From NCBI RefSeq assembly GCF_024295805.1, contig NZ_JANCLX010000009.1, positions 58,774-122,773 of the forward strand: a stretch of 64,000 nt of DNA. The letters run 5' to 3'. The DNA comes from Streptomyces cucumeris. Lineage in GTDB: Bacteria; Actinomycetota; Actinomycetes; Streptomycetales; Streptomycetaceae. Under the pieces are notes generated by a model, which worked only from the letters and a program-made list of their open reading frames with translations, searched no databases and was not told where the DNA came from. Below are positions 41,672 through 50,764 of the stretch, piece after piece (position 1 is the first letter of the stretch; each line of letters begins with the position of its first letter). Made by a program: the position numbers and the translations under genes.

Positions 41672-42700
41672 ATGCGCCACGCCAGAGCACTCCCCCTCTC
41701 CCGCCGCGGCCTCCTCGCCGCGGGCGGCGCCGTCGGCCTCGGCGCCCTGGTCACCGCCTGCGGCAGCGAGGACGGTTCGGGTTCCGGCAAGGACGCCAAG
41801 GGCGGCGGCTCCTGGTCGTTCACCGATGACCGCAAGAAGAAGATCAGCCTCAAGGGACGCCCCGAGCACATCGTGGCGTACATCGGTGCCGCGGCCGCGC
41901 TCTACGACTTCGGTATCGACAAGCAGATCACCGGCATCTTCGGTCCCAGCAAGCTCAAGAACGGCAAGCCGGACGTCCAGGCGGGGGACTTCCCCGTGGA
42001 CCACGCGCAGTCCCTGGGCAACGCCTGGGGGCAGTTCAACGTCGAGAAGTACGCCACGCTCACCCCGGATCTGCTGATCACCAACATGTTCGACCCGGGC
42101 GCGCTCTTCTACATCCCGGACGACAGCAAGAAGAAGATCCTGGAGCTGGCCCCGAGCGCCGCCATCACCACCGGCCGCGTCTCCATGCTGGAGCCCATCA
42201 AGCGCTACGCCGAACTGGCCGAGGCGCTCGGCGCGGACCTCAATGCCAAGAGGGTCACCGACGCGAAGAAGCGCTTCGAGAAGGCCGCCGAAGAGCTGCG
42301 CAAGACGGCCAAGTCGCACCGGATCAAGGTCATGGCCTGCTCCGCCAGCGCCGGCCTCTTCTATGTCTCCAACCCCAAGGTCAACGCCGACCTGATCTAT
42401 TTCAGCGAGCTCGGTGTCGACTTCGTCCAGCCCCGCAAGACCGACAAGGGCGGCTACTTCGAGAGCCTGAGCTGGGAGAACGCCGACAAGTACGACGCCG
42501 ATGTGCTGTTCCTCGACAACCGCACGGCCACCCTCCAGCCCGACGCCCTGACCGGCAAGCCCACCTGGTCCAAGCTGCCCGCCGTCAAGGCCGACCAGAT
42601 CGCCCCCTGGAGCAGCGAGCCGCGGTTCTCCTACGCGGGCGCCGCCCCGCTCATCGAGTCCCTCACCAGGGCGATCCAGGACGCGAAGAAGGTCAGCTGA
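41672..42700 (+). CDS. desE: Desferrioxamine-binding lipoprotein DesE
   Basis: The 342-residue protein has a signal with twin arginines (LSRRGLLAAGGAVGLGALVTAC) and a lipobox ending in Cys, so it is probably a Tat-exported lipoprotein, followed by a Gly/Ser linker. The body is a siderophore-type periplasmic binding fold (HIVAYIGAAAALYDFGIDKQ, TPDLLITNMF). It captures ferrioxamine for ABC uptake; no permease genes are adjacent. AGAAGG precedes the ATG at 41672. It is the first gene behind the iron box. Confidence 0.92.
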   Translation: MRHARALPLSRRGLLAAGGAVGLGALVTACGSEDGSGSGKDAKGGGSWSFTDDRKKKISLKGRPEHIVAYIGAAAALYDFGIDKQITGIFGPSKLKNGKPDVQAGDFPVDHAQSLGNAWGQFNVEKYATLTPDLLITNMFDPGALFYIPDDSKKKILELAPSAAITTGRVSMLEPIKRYAELAEALGADLNAKRVTDAKKRFEKAAEELRKTAKSHRIKVMACSASAGLFYVSNPKVNADLIYFSELGVDFVQPRKTDKGGYFESLSWENADKYDADVLFLDNRTATLQPDALTGKPTWSKLPAVKADQIAPWSSEPRFSYAGAAPLIESLTRAIQDAKKVS

Positions 42701-42745
42701 CCCGCCGCCCCGGCCCCCACGGCAAGCGAAGGGAAGTCCCCTCCC

Positions 42746-43627
42746 ATGACCACCGCAGCCACCACCACCCCCACCGCCGTCCCGTTCCGCTTCTTCGACG
42801 CGCGGGTGGTGCGCACCCGTGTCCTCGGACCGTCCATGGCCCGGATCACCTTCGGCGGCGCGTGTCTCAAGGACTTCGCCACCGGAGGCCGGGACCAGCG
42901 CTTCAAACTGTTCCTGCCGCATCCGGGGCAGCCCGCCCCCGTCGTGCCCACCGAGCACGGCGAGGGCTGGTTCGCCGCCTGGCGGGCCATGGACCCGGCC
43001 GTCCGCGGGGTCATGCGCTCCTACACCGTGCGCGACCAGCGCCATGAACCGGACGAGGTCGACGTGGACTTCGCCCTCCACGAGGACGGGGGTCCGGCCG
43101 CGCGCTGGGCCGCCCGTGCCGAGGCGGGCGACCGCGTCACCCTGCTCGGCCCCACCGAGGCCGACAACGCGGGCGTGGACTTCCGCCCGCCGCCCGGCAC
43201 CGACTGGATCCTGCTGACCGCCGACGAGACGGCGCTGCCCGCCGTCGCCGGCAGCCTCCAGTGGCTCCCCCCGGGCACCCCGGCCAAGGTGTGGATCGAG
43301 GTCCAGCACGCCGAGGACATCCAGGAACTGCCCACCGTCGCCGATGCCGAGATCACCTGGCTGGTCCGCGACGGCGCCCGGCCCGGCACCCCGCGCCACG
43401 CCCTGCTGCTGGACGCCCTGCGCGCCGCGGAACTGCCCGAGGGCACTCCGTACGCCTGGATCGCCGGTGAGGCCGGGACGGTGCGCGAGGTGCGCCGGCA
43501 CCTGGTCCGCGAACGCGGCTTCGACCGCAGAGCCGTGACCTTCACCGGCTACTGGCGCCTGGGCGCCTGTGAGGAACAGCTCGTCGAGGAAGCCGTGTCG
43601 GGCACCGCCCCCGCGGAAGACGACTGA
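42746..43627 (+). CDS. desF: Siderophore-interacting reductase DesF
   Basis: The 293-residue protein belongs to the FAD-binding siderophore-interacting family: RVLGPSMARITFGG, VMRSYTVRDQR (flavin-binding RxYT), WILLTADETALPAVAG and YAWIAGEAGTVREVRRHL, FTGYWRLG. It should release iron from imported ferrioxamine by reduction with NAD(P)H. GAAGGGAAG precedes the ATG. It is 45 bp after desE and 209 bp before desA. Confidence 0.9.
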   Translation: MTTAATTTPTAVPFRFFDARVVRTRVLGPSMARITFGGACLKDFATGGRDQRFKLFLPHPGQPAPVVPTEHGEGWFAAWRAMDPAVRGVMRSYTVRDQRHEPDEVDVDFALHEDGGPAARWAARAEAGDRVTLLGPTEADNAGVDFRPPPGTDWILLTADETALPAVAGSLQWLPPGTPAKVWIEVQHAEDIQELPTVADAEITWLVRDGARPGTPRHALLLDALRAAELPEGTPYAWIAGEAGTVREVRRHLVRERGFDRRAVTFTGYWRLGACEEQLVEEAVSGTAPAEDD

Positions 43628-43836
43628 CCCCTCCCGTTCCCCCGCTTCCCCTCCTTCTCGTATCCCCCTCGTATCCCCGCACCCGAGCCCATCCCCCACA
43701 CCGCTCCCCACCGGCCGACGGACCACTGGCCGCCGGTGCGCCCCGGCGCGCGCGGCCCCGCCGCCCGGGGCACCCGCACGCCCACCCGCCCGCGGAGGCA
43801 CTCCCCCCGCATGCCCGCTTCCAGAAGGGACAGACC

Positions 43837-45420
43837 GTGAGTTTCCTCGCGCAGACCGCTGAGGACCCCTCGTCGGATTCGATACCTGTGGCGGCGGATG
43901 GCAGAGCCCACCTCTTCAACGACCGTACGGCCGAGCGCTACCGCCGCTCCGTGACCGACGGCGTCGATCTGGTGGCCTCCACCGTCGCCCGCACCGACCG
44001 CCCGTTCACCGGCGTCACCCCCGCCGAACTGGCCCCGGAGATCTCCGGTATCGACCTGGCGCGGCCGCTGGGCGACGCGGACGCCGCGCTCGAGGAACTG
44101 AAAAGCGTCTACCTCAAGGACGCCGTCTACTTCCACCACCCCCGCTACCTGGCCCATCTGAACTGCCCGGTGGTGATCCCGGCCCTGCTCGGCGAGGCGG
44201 TCCTGTCCGCCGTCAACTCCTCGCTGGACACCTGGGACCAGAGCGCGGGCGGCACCCTGATCGAACGCCGGCTGATCGACTGGACCACCGAGCGCATCGG
44301 CCTCGGTGACGCCGCGGACGGCATCTTCACCAGCGGTGGCACCCAGTCCAACCTCCAGGCGATGCTGCTCGCCCGTGACGAGGCGTGCAAGCTGGTGGAG
44401 AAGGAGGCGGCGGCCACCGGAACCGGTGAGATCCCGCCCAAGTCCGCCATCCTGCCGCGGCTGCGCATCCTCACCTCCGAGGCCAGCCACTTCTCCATCC
44501 AGAAGGCCGCCGCCATCCTCGGGCTCGGCTACGAGGCCGTCATCCCGGTCCCCTGCGACCAGGACCGGCGGATGCGCACCGTCGCCCTGGCCCGGGAACT
44601 CGACCGCTGCCGCCGGGAGAACCAGGTGGTCATGGCCGTCGTCGCCACCGCCGGGACCACCGACTTCGGCTCCATCGACCCGCTGCCCGAGATCGCCGGA
44701 CTCTGCTCCCGCTACGGCACCTGGCTGCACGTGGACGCCGCCTACGGCTGCGGACTGCTGGCCTCCCCCACCCGCCGCCACCTGCTGAACGGCATCGAGC
44801 GCGCCGACTCGGTCACCGTGGACTACCACAAGTCCTTCTTCCAGCCGGTGAGTTCCAGCGCGGTGCTGGTCCGTGACCGCAGCACGCTCAGCCACGCCAC
44901 GTATCACGCGGACTACCTCAACCCCGAGCGCAGCGCCAAGAACCTGATCCCCAACCAGGTCGACAAGTCCATCCAGACCACCCGCCGCTTCGACGCGCTC
45001 AAGCTGTGGCTGACCCTGCGCATCATGGGCGCGGACGCCATCGGCGGACTCTTCGACGAGGTCGTGGACCGCGCCGCCGAGGGCTGGAGCCTGCTGGACA
45101 CCGACCCGCGCTACGAGGTCGTCACCCGGCCCCAGCTCTCCACGCTGGTGTTCCGCTATGTCCCGCCCGCCGGGGAGGGTTGCGACCCGGCCCTCGTCGA
45201 CCGGGCCAATCTGCACGCCCGGGAGGCGCTGGCCGCCTCCGGCGAGGCCGTGGTGGCGGGCACCGTCGTCGACGGCCGCCACTACCTGAAGTTCACGCTG
45301 CTCAACCCGGAGACCTCACTGGGCGACATCGCGTTCGTCCTCGACCTCCTCGCCGAGCACGCCGGTCAGTACCTGGCCCTGCACATCGAGCCCGAACTCA
45401 GCCACTCCCGCGCCAGCTGA
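43837..45420 (+). CDS. desA: Lysine decarboxylase DesA (PLP-dependent)
   Basis: The 527-residue group II decarboxylase has FTSGGTQSNLQAMLLARD, EASHFSIQKAAAILG, LHVDAAYGCGL (Asp that contacts the PLP ring) and VTVDYHKSFFQPVSSS with the Schiff-base Lys. It makes cadaverine from lysine, the first step of desferrioxamine synthesis. AAGGGA lies before the GTG start. The 209-bp gap from desF is C-rich and has no second iron box. Confidence 0.94.
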   Translation: MSFLAQTAEDPSSDSIPVAADGRAHLFNDRTAERYRRSVTDGVDLVASTVARTDRPFTGVTPAELAPEISGIDLARPLGDADAALEELKSVYLKDAVYFHHPRYLAHLNCPVVIPALLGEAVLSAVNSSLDTWDQSAGGTLIERRLIDWTTERIGLGDAADGIFTSGGTQSNLQAMLLARDEACKLVEKEAAATGTGEIPPKSAILPRLRILTSEASHFSIQKAAAILGLGYEAVIPVPCDQDRRMRTVALARELDRCRRENQVVMAVVATAGTTDFGSIDPLPEIAGLCSRYGTWLHVDAAYGCGLLASPTRRHLLNGIERADSVTVDYHKSFFQPVSSSAVLVRDRSTLSHATYHADYLNPERSAKNLIPNQVDKSIQTTRRFDALKLWLTLRIMGADAIGGLFDEVVDRAAEGWSLLDTDPRYEVVTRPQLSTLVFRYVPPAGEGCDPALVDRANLHAREALAASGEAVVAGTVVDGRHYLKFTLLNPETSLGDIAFVLDLLAEHAGQYLALHIEPELSHSRAS

Positions 45421-45454
45421 GCCGCTGACCGCCGACCCCACTCGGAGACCCCCC

Positions 45455-46762
45455 GTGTCCACCCCGCACACCCTCGACTTCATCGCGGTCGGACTGGGCC
45501 CCTACAACCTGGGCCTGGCCTGCCTCACCGAGCCGATCGACGAACTCGACGGCCTGTTCCTGGAGAGCAAGTCCGACTTCGACTGGCACCCGGGCATGCT
45601 GCTGGACGGTGTCACCCTCCAGACCCCGTTCATGGCCGACCTGGTCACCCTGGCCGACCCCACCTCGCCGTACTCCTTCCTGAACTACCTGAAGGAGTCG
45701 GGGCGGATGTACTCCTTCTACATCCGCGAGATCTTCTACCCGCTGCGCGCCGAGTACGTCGCCTACTGCCGCTGGGCCGCCGACAAGCTGCGCAGCGTCC
45801 GCTTCGGCCACGAGGTGACCCGGGTCGAGTACGACGAGGCCGACGGCGTCTACACGGTGCACGCGGTCCGCACCGCCTCCGGTGAGACCGCCACCTACCG
45901 CGCCCGCCACCTCGTCCTGGGCACCGGCACCCCGCCGTACATCCCCGAGCCCTGCCAGGGCCTGGGCGGCGATCTGCTGCACAACGCGCAGTACCTGGAG
46001 CACAAGGAAGCCCTCCAGGCCAAGGAGTCCATCACCGTCGTCGGCAGCGGCCAGAGCGCGGCCGAGATCTACCAGGATCTGCTGGCCGATATCGACAGCC
46101 ACGGCTACCGGCTCAACTGGATCACCCGCTCCCCGCGATTCTTCCCGCTGGAGTACACCAAGATCACGCTGGAGATGACCTCGCCGGAGTACGTGGACTA
46201 CTTCCACGCACTGCCCGAGGACACCCGCTACCGGCTGGAGTCCGAGCAGAAGGGCCTGTTCAAGGGCATCGACGCGGACCTCATCAACGGCATCTACGAC
46301 CTGCTGTACCAGAAGAGCGTGAGCGGTCCGGTGCCCACCCGGCTGCTGACCAACACCGCGCTCACCGAAGCCTCGTACGACGAGACGAGCGGGACGTACA
46401 CCCTCGGGCTGCACCACACCGAGCAGGGCCGGGACTTCTCCCTCACCACCCAGGGGCTGGTCCTCGCCACCGGCTACCGCTACCAGGTGCCCGCCTTCCT
46501 GGAGCCGGTGCGCGACCGCATCCGCTGGGACGGCCACGGCCGCTTCGACGTCGCCCGCAACTACAGCATCGACACCACCGGGCGCGGCATCTTCCTCCAG
46601 AACGCCGCCACCCACGCCCACAGCCTCACCTCGCCCGACCTGGGCATGGGCCCCTACCGCAACTCGTGGATCATCCGCGAGCTGCTGGGCCGCGAGCACT
46701 ACCCGATCGAGAAGGCCATCGCCTTCCAGGAGTTCGGCGCCCCGGAAGGAGCCGTGTCATGA
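45455..46762 (+). CDS. desB: Cadaverine N-monooxygenase DesB
   Basis: The 435-residue lysine/ornithine N-monooxygenase family protein has the FAD motif AVGLGPYNLGLA, LQTPFMADLVTLADPTSPYSF, the NADPH motif VVGSGQSAAEIYQDL, and the late LVLATGYRY (ATGY). It hydroxylates cadaverine at nitrogen. GTG start at 45455. The desC start overlaps its stop. Confidence 0.94.
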   Translation: MSTPHTLDFIAVGLGPYNLGLACLTEPIDELDGLFLESKSDFDWHPGMLLDGVTLQTPFMADLVTLADPTSPYSFLNYLKESGRMYSFYIREIFYPLRAEYVAYCRWAADKLRSVRFGHEVTRVEYDEADGVYTVHAVRTASGETATYRARHLVLGTGTPPYIPEPCQGLGGDLLHNAQYLEHKEALQAKESITVVGSGQSAAEIYQDLLADIDSHGYRLNWITRSPRFFPLEYTKITLEMTSPEYVDYFHALPEDTRYRLESEQKGLFKGIDADLINGIYDLLYQKSVSGPVPTRLLTNTALTEASYDETSGTYTLGLHHTEQGRDFSLTTQGLVLATGYRYQVPAFLEPVRDRIRWDGHGRFDVARNYSIDTTGRGIFLQNAATHAHSLTSPDLGMGPYRNSWIIRELLGREHYPIEKAIAFQEFGAPEGAVS

Positions 46763-47376
46763 CCCTCTTCACCCGCGACGACGACCGGTTGGGCGGCTTC
46801 GCGCTGCGGCCGCTGGACCCCGCGGCCGACGCGGCGCTGCTGCACGGCTGGGTCACCCACCCCAAGGCGTCCTTCTGGATGATGCAGGACGCCGACCTCG
46901 CGGCGGTCGAGCAGGAGTACCGGCGGATCCACGAACACCCGCACCACGAGGCGTTCATCGGGCTGCACGAGGGCCGTCCCGCCTTCCTCGCCGAACGCTA
47001 CGACCCGGCCCATGTGGACCTGGTGGGGCTCTACGAGCCCCAGGAGGGCGACCTCGGCATGCACTTCCTGTGCGCGCCGACCGAGACCCCGCTGCACGGC
47101 TTCACCCTCGCCGTCATCACCACCGTGATGGAGTTCTGCTTCTCCGACCCGGACGTCCGGCGCGTCGTGGTCGAGCCGGACGTCCGCAACGCGGCGGTGC
47201 ACGCGCTCAACGCGGCCGTCGGGTTCGAGGTCGTCGAGAAGATCGCCAAACCGGAGAAGGACGCCTATCTGAGCGTGTGCACGCGTGAGCGGTTCGAGGC
47301 CGTGCGTGCCGCCGGTGCCTCCGACGGCTCCGCCGCCGGAACCCGTCCCCGTAACCCCCATGGAGTGACCCGATGA
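46759..47376 (+). CDS. desC: N-hydroxycadaverine acyltransferase DesC
   Basis: The 205-residue protein belongs to the siderophore acyltransferase branch of GNAT enzymes (IucB/RhbD-like): HGWVTHPKASFWMMQDADL, GDLGMHFLCAPTE and VVEPDVRNAAVHALNAAVGFE. It adds succinyl or acetyl groups to N-hydroxycadaverine, giving the units that DesD joins. Its ATG overlaps the desB stop (ATGA 46759-46762) and its stop overlaps the desD start (47373-47376). The last 25 residues are a Ser/Arg-rich extension. Confidence 0.93.
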   Translation: MTLFTRDDDRLGGFALRPLDPAADAALLHGWVTHPKASFWMMQDADLAAVEQEYRRIHEHPHHEAFIGLHEGRPAFLAERYDPAHVDLVGLYEPQEGDLGMHFLCAPTETPLHGFTLAVITTVMEFCFSDPDVRRVVVEPDVRNAAVHALNAAVGFEVVEKIAKPEKDAYLSVCTRERFEAVRAAGASDGSAAGTRPRNPHGVTR

Positions 47377-49160
47377 GCCCCCGCGACGCCGTCTCCCACC
47401 TCACACCCGGCCTGTGGGAGCGGGCGGGCCGCCTGCTCATCCGCAAGGCGCTCGCCGAGTTCAGCCATGAGCGGCTGCTGACGCCCGTCCTCGAGGACGA
47501 CGGCCGCTACGCCGTACCGAGCGACAACGGCGCCTCGACGTATCGTTTCGCCGCCCGTGTGCTGACGCTGGACCACTGGCTGGTGGACGCCGACAGCATC
47601 ACCCGCCACGGCCGCGACGGCGCCGAACTCCCCCTCGACTCACTCGACTTCTTCATCGAGATGCGCTCCACGCTGGGGCTGAGCGAGGAGATCCTGCCGG
47701 TCTACCTGGAGGAGATCAGCTCCACGCTGTCCGGCAGCGCCTACAAACTGGCCGCCGAACCGGTGGGCGCCGCGCAGCTCGCCAAATCCGGCTTCCAGGA
47801 GATCGAGACGGGGATGACCGAGGGTCACCCCTGCTTCGTCGCCAACAACGGCCGTCTCGGCTTCGGCGTCCATGAATACCTCTCCTACGCCCCCGAGACC
47901 GCGAGCCCGGTCCAGCTCATCTGGCTCGCCGCCCGCCGCGACCGCTCCACCTTCACCTCCTGCGCCGACCTCGACTACGACACGCTGGTCCGCTCCGAAC
48001 TGGGCGAGGAGTCCCTCGCCCGCTTCGCGGACACCATGACCGGCCTGGGCCTGGACCTGGCCGATTACCACCTGCTGCCGGTGCACCCCTGGCAGTGGTG
48101 GAACAAGCTGTCGGTCTCCTTCGCCGCCGAGGTCGCCCGGCAGCACCTGGTCTGCCTCGGCCCGGGCGAGGACGACTACTTCGCCCAGCAGTCGATCCGT
48201 ACCTTCTTCAACACCAGCGACCCGTCCAAGCACTATGTGAAGACCGCGCTGTCGGTCCTCAACATGGGCTTCATGCGGGGCCTGTCCGCCGCCTACATGG
48301 AGGCCACCCCGGCCATCAACGACTGGCTGGCGGGCGTCATCGAGGCCGACGACACCTTCCGCGCGGCGCGCTTCTCGATCATCCGTGAGCGGGCGGCCAT
48401 CGGCTACCACCACCGGCAGTACGAGGCCGCCACCAACCGCTACTCCCCCTACCGCAAGATGCTCGCCGCGCTGTGGCGGGAGAGCCCCGTCCCCACGCTG
48501 GAGCCGGGCCAGCGGCTGGCCACCATGGCCTCGCTGCTGCACACCGACACCGACGGCAACTCCTTCGTCAGCGCCCTGATCGAGGAGTCCGGCCGCACCC
48601 CGGCCGAGTGGCTGCGCGGCTACCTGGACGCGTACCTCACCCCGGTGCTGCACAGCTTCTACGCGTACGACCTCGTCTTCATGCCGCACGGCGAGAACGC
48701 CATCCTCGTCATCGAGGACGGCGCGGTGGGACGCGTGATCTTCAAGGACATCGCCGAGGAGATCGCGGTCATGGACCCGTCCGCGGTGCTGCCCCCGGCC
48801 GTCGAGCGCATCCGCGCGGACGTGCCCGAGGACATGAAGCTGCTGTCGGTCTTCACCGATGTCTTCGACTGCTTCCTGCGCTTCCTCAACGGGATCCTGG
48901 TCGACGACGGTGTGCTGACGGAGGACGCCTTCTGGCGCACGGTGGCCGACTGCGTCACCGCGTACCAGGAGTCCGCCCCGCAGCTCGCGGACAAGTTCGC
49001 CCAGTACGACCTGTTCGCCGAGGACTTCGCGCTGTCCTGCCTCAACCGCCTCCAGCTCCGCAACAACAAGGAGATGGTGGACCTCCAGGACCCGGCCGGA
49101 GCCCTCCAGCTCATCGGCACCCTGCGCAACCCGATCGCGCGCTTCCGCCCGGCGGACTGA
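47373..49160 (+). CDS. desD: Desferrioxamine synthetase DesD (NIS synthetase)
   Basis: The 595-residue IucA/IucC-type synthetase has EGHPCFVANNGRLGFG, HPWQWWNKLSV, SIRTFFNTSDPSKHYVKTALS, YHHRQYEA and FMPHGENAILV, the ATP and substrate motifs of NRPS-independent siderophore synthetases. It joins and cyclises hydroxamate units to desferrioxamine E or B using ATP. It is translationally coupled to desC. The low-complexity G/C tract begins 21 bp after its stop. Confidence 0.95.
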   Translation: MSPRDAVSHLTPGLWERAGRLLIRKALAEFSHERLLTPVLEDDGRYAVPSDNGASTYRFAARVLTLDHWLVDADSITRHGRDGAELPLDSLDFFIEMRSTLGLSEEILPVYLEEISSTLSGSAYKLAAEPVGAAQLAKSGFQEIETGMTEGHPCFVANNGRLGFGVHEYLSYAPETASPVQLIWLAARRDRSTFTSCADLDYDTLVRSELGEESLARFADTMTGLGLDLADYHLLPVHPWQWWNKLSVSFAAEVARQHLVCLGPGEDDYFAQQSIRTFFNTSDPSKHYVKTALSVLNMGFMRGLSAAYMEATPAINDWLAGVIEADDTFRAARFSIIRERAAIGYHHRQYEAATNRYSPYRKMLAALWRESPVPTLEPGQRLATMASLLHTDTDGNSFVSALIEESGRTPAEWLRGYLDAYLTPVLHSFYAYDLVFMPHGENAILVIEDGAVGRVIFKDIAEEIAVMDPSAVLPPAVERIRADVPEDMKLLSVFTDVFDCFLRFLNGILVDDGVLTEDAFWRTVADCVTAYQESAPQLADKFAQYDLFAEDFALSCLNRLQLRNNKEMVDLQDPAGALQLIGTLRNPIARFRPAD

Positions 49161-49181
49161 GCCGGGGCGGACGGACGGGTC

Positions 49182-49297
49182 GGGGGGCCCCCCCCCCCCC
49201 CGGGGGGGGGGGGGGGGGCCCCGCGGGGCCCTCACGGGGGGGGGGGGGGGCGGGCGGGGGGGGGCCCCCCCCCCCGCAGGGGTCCGGGGGGGGGGGG
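49182..49297. repeat. Homopolymer G/C low-complexity tract
   Basis: The tract holds runs of C14 (49188-49201), G17 (49202-49218), G15 (49236-49250), G9 (49256-49264), C11 (49265-49275) and G12 (49286-49297). It lies between two convergent genes (desD and the anti-sigma-like gene). C and G runs can fold as hairpins or quadruplexes, so a terminator is possible. Run lengths and even the order of runs may be sequencing or assembly artefacts. Confidence 0.85.
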
Positions 49298-49320
49298 CCC
49301 CGGCTCAGCTCTCAGGGGCC

Positions 49321-50094
49321 TCACGGTTCCGGGAAGACCGCCGTCCGCAGGACGGACCGCGCCTGGGCGAGCGTGACGGCGGACGGGCGGTGGAGACAGG
49401 CGGAGGCGAGCACCAGTTCGTCGCCCGCGCGCCCCGCGCCCTCCTCCACCGGACGCCAGCCGGTCAACTCCCGTGTACCGCCCGCCGCCCGGCAGGACCG
49501 GCCCGGACCGGTGGCCATGAGCTCCGCCCGCGCACCGCCCTCCCCCATATGGCCGCGCTGCAACCGGAAGACGATCAGGCCCTCTCCGGGCCGCAGCGCC
49601 GACCGGCGCACGCAGTACCGCTGGACATCGGGGCACGGGGCGGCCCTGGAGGACGCGGACGACACCGACACGGCTGTTGGCCGCGTACCGGCCAGCCCGA
49701 CCGGATCACGCCCCGGCCGCACCGGCAGCGCCCGTCCGCTCCAGCCGTCCGGCAGCCGGACCGTCATCCCCGCCAGCGCGGCGAAGCGGAACGTACCGGC
49801 GGTGGCCGCCGCGCGCGGAGCGGCATTCGGGCGGTAGACGGCCTCGTCCCCGCCCCGGACCGGGGCCACCACATTGATGACCGTCAGGGCGGCGACCGCT
49901 CCCCCGGCCAGCCCGGCGGCCTGCCGGCGTCGGCGCCGCAGCACCCGTTCCCGTACCCGCAGCATGCGGTCGGCGGGCGCGCCGGGCCGCGGAACGGCCC
50001 GTTCGAGCAGCGCTCTCAGCTCCCGCTCGTCATGTGTCGTCCCGTGTCGCGTCGGCTCGTCCCGCGCCGGTCGCTCACCACCCACGCCCGTCAC
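49321..50094 (-). CDS. Membrane protein partner of the SigE-family sigma factor
   Basis: The 257-residue protein starts at a GTG that overlaps the sigma factor stop (GTGA, 50091-50094). Residues about 20-45 are a cytoplasmic helix region (DERELRALLERAVPR), then one membrane helix (GLAGGAVAALTVINVV) and an extracytoplasmic domain with scattered Cys (APCPDVQRYC, RSCRAA, SACL). Position and topology fit an anti-sigma-like protein, but no zinc-binding HxxxCxxC is present. It may be a sensor of the outer side of the membrane. Confidence 0.7.
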   Translation of the reverse strand: MTGVGGERPARDEPTRHGTTHDERELRALLERAVPRPGAPADRMLRVRERVLRRRRRQAAGLAGGAVAALTVINVVAPVRGGDEAVYRPNAAPRAAATAGTFRFAALAGMTVRLPDGWSGRALPVRPGRDPVGLAGTRPTAVSVSSASSRAAPCPDVQRYCVRRSALRPGEGLIVFRLQRGHMGEGGARAELMATGPGRSCRAAGGTRELTGWRPVEEGAGRAGDELVLASACLHRPSAVTLAQARSVLRTAVFPEP

Positions 50095-50606
50095 CACCCT
50101 CGCCCTCCGCCTTCCACCGATTCGGTCCGCGGCACCAGCGACTGCAAGGTGCGCAACGCTTTCGACGCCTGGCTCTTGACGGTGCCCGCGGTGCACCCCA
50201 GCACCTCGGCGGTGTCCTCGACGCTCAGGTCCTCGAAGTACCGCAGCACCACCACCGCCCGCTGCCGCCCCGGCAGCCGCCGTACCGCGGCGGCCAGCGA
50301 CTGCTCCAGGTCCACGCTCTCGAAGGGGTCCGGTGCGGCGGTCACGTCCGGCAGCTCGTCATGCGGGACCTCGCCGCGCCAGCGCCGCCGCCACCAGGAG
50401 GCGTGCGTATTGACCAGGGCCCTGCGGACGTACGCCTCCGGGTTGTCGGCCGCGATCCGCCGCCACTTCGGCCAGACCTTCGCCAGTACGGTCTGGAGCA
50501 GGTCCTCGGCCAGATGGGCGTCCCCGGTCAGCAGCCACGCGACGCGCAGCAGCCGCGGTCCGCGCGCGGCCACGAACTCCTCGAAGCCCGGTGTCGCAGC
50601 GCTCAC
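50091..50606 (-). CDS. SigE-family ECF RNA polymerase sigma factor
   Basis: The 171-residue protein has region 2 (FEEFVAARGPRLLRVAWLLTGDAHLAEDLLQTVLAKVWPKW) in the form typical of the Streptomyces SigE family, and region 4 (AVRRLPGRQRAVVVLRYFEDLSVEDTAEVLGCTAGTVKSQASKAL), total length as expected for ECF factors. The GTG at 50606 has AGGAG 8 bases before it and is preferred to the ATG at 50675. It is coupled to a membrane protein gene that may control it. Confidence 0.88.
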   Translation of the reverse strand: MSAATPGFEEFVAARGPRLLRVAWLLTGDAHLAEDLLQTVLAKVWPKWRRIAADNPEAYVRRALVNTHASWWRRRWRGEVPHDELPDVTAAPDPFESVDLEQSLAAAVRRLPGRQRAVVVLRYFEDLSVEDTAEVLGCTAGTVKSQASKALRTLQSLVPRTESVEGGGRGW

Positions 50607-50764
50607 CGCGGTCTCCTCGCCTCGTGCCCGTGTCCGCACCGTCACTTCTCCACGCTTATCCACGCTTATCCACATGGTGGACGGCGCGGGGCGCGAATCG
50701 GGGCGGCCCGGGGCCGGGTGTCCCCCGACCGGCGGTCAAGAACACCCGGCGCGGCGGTCGGGCG

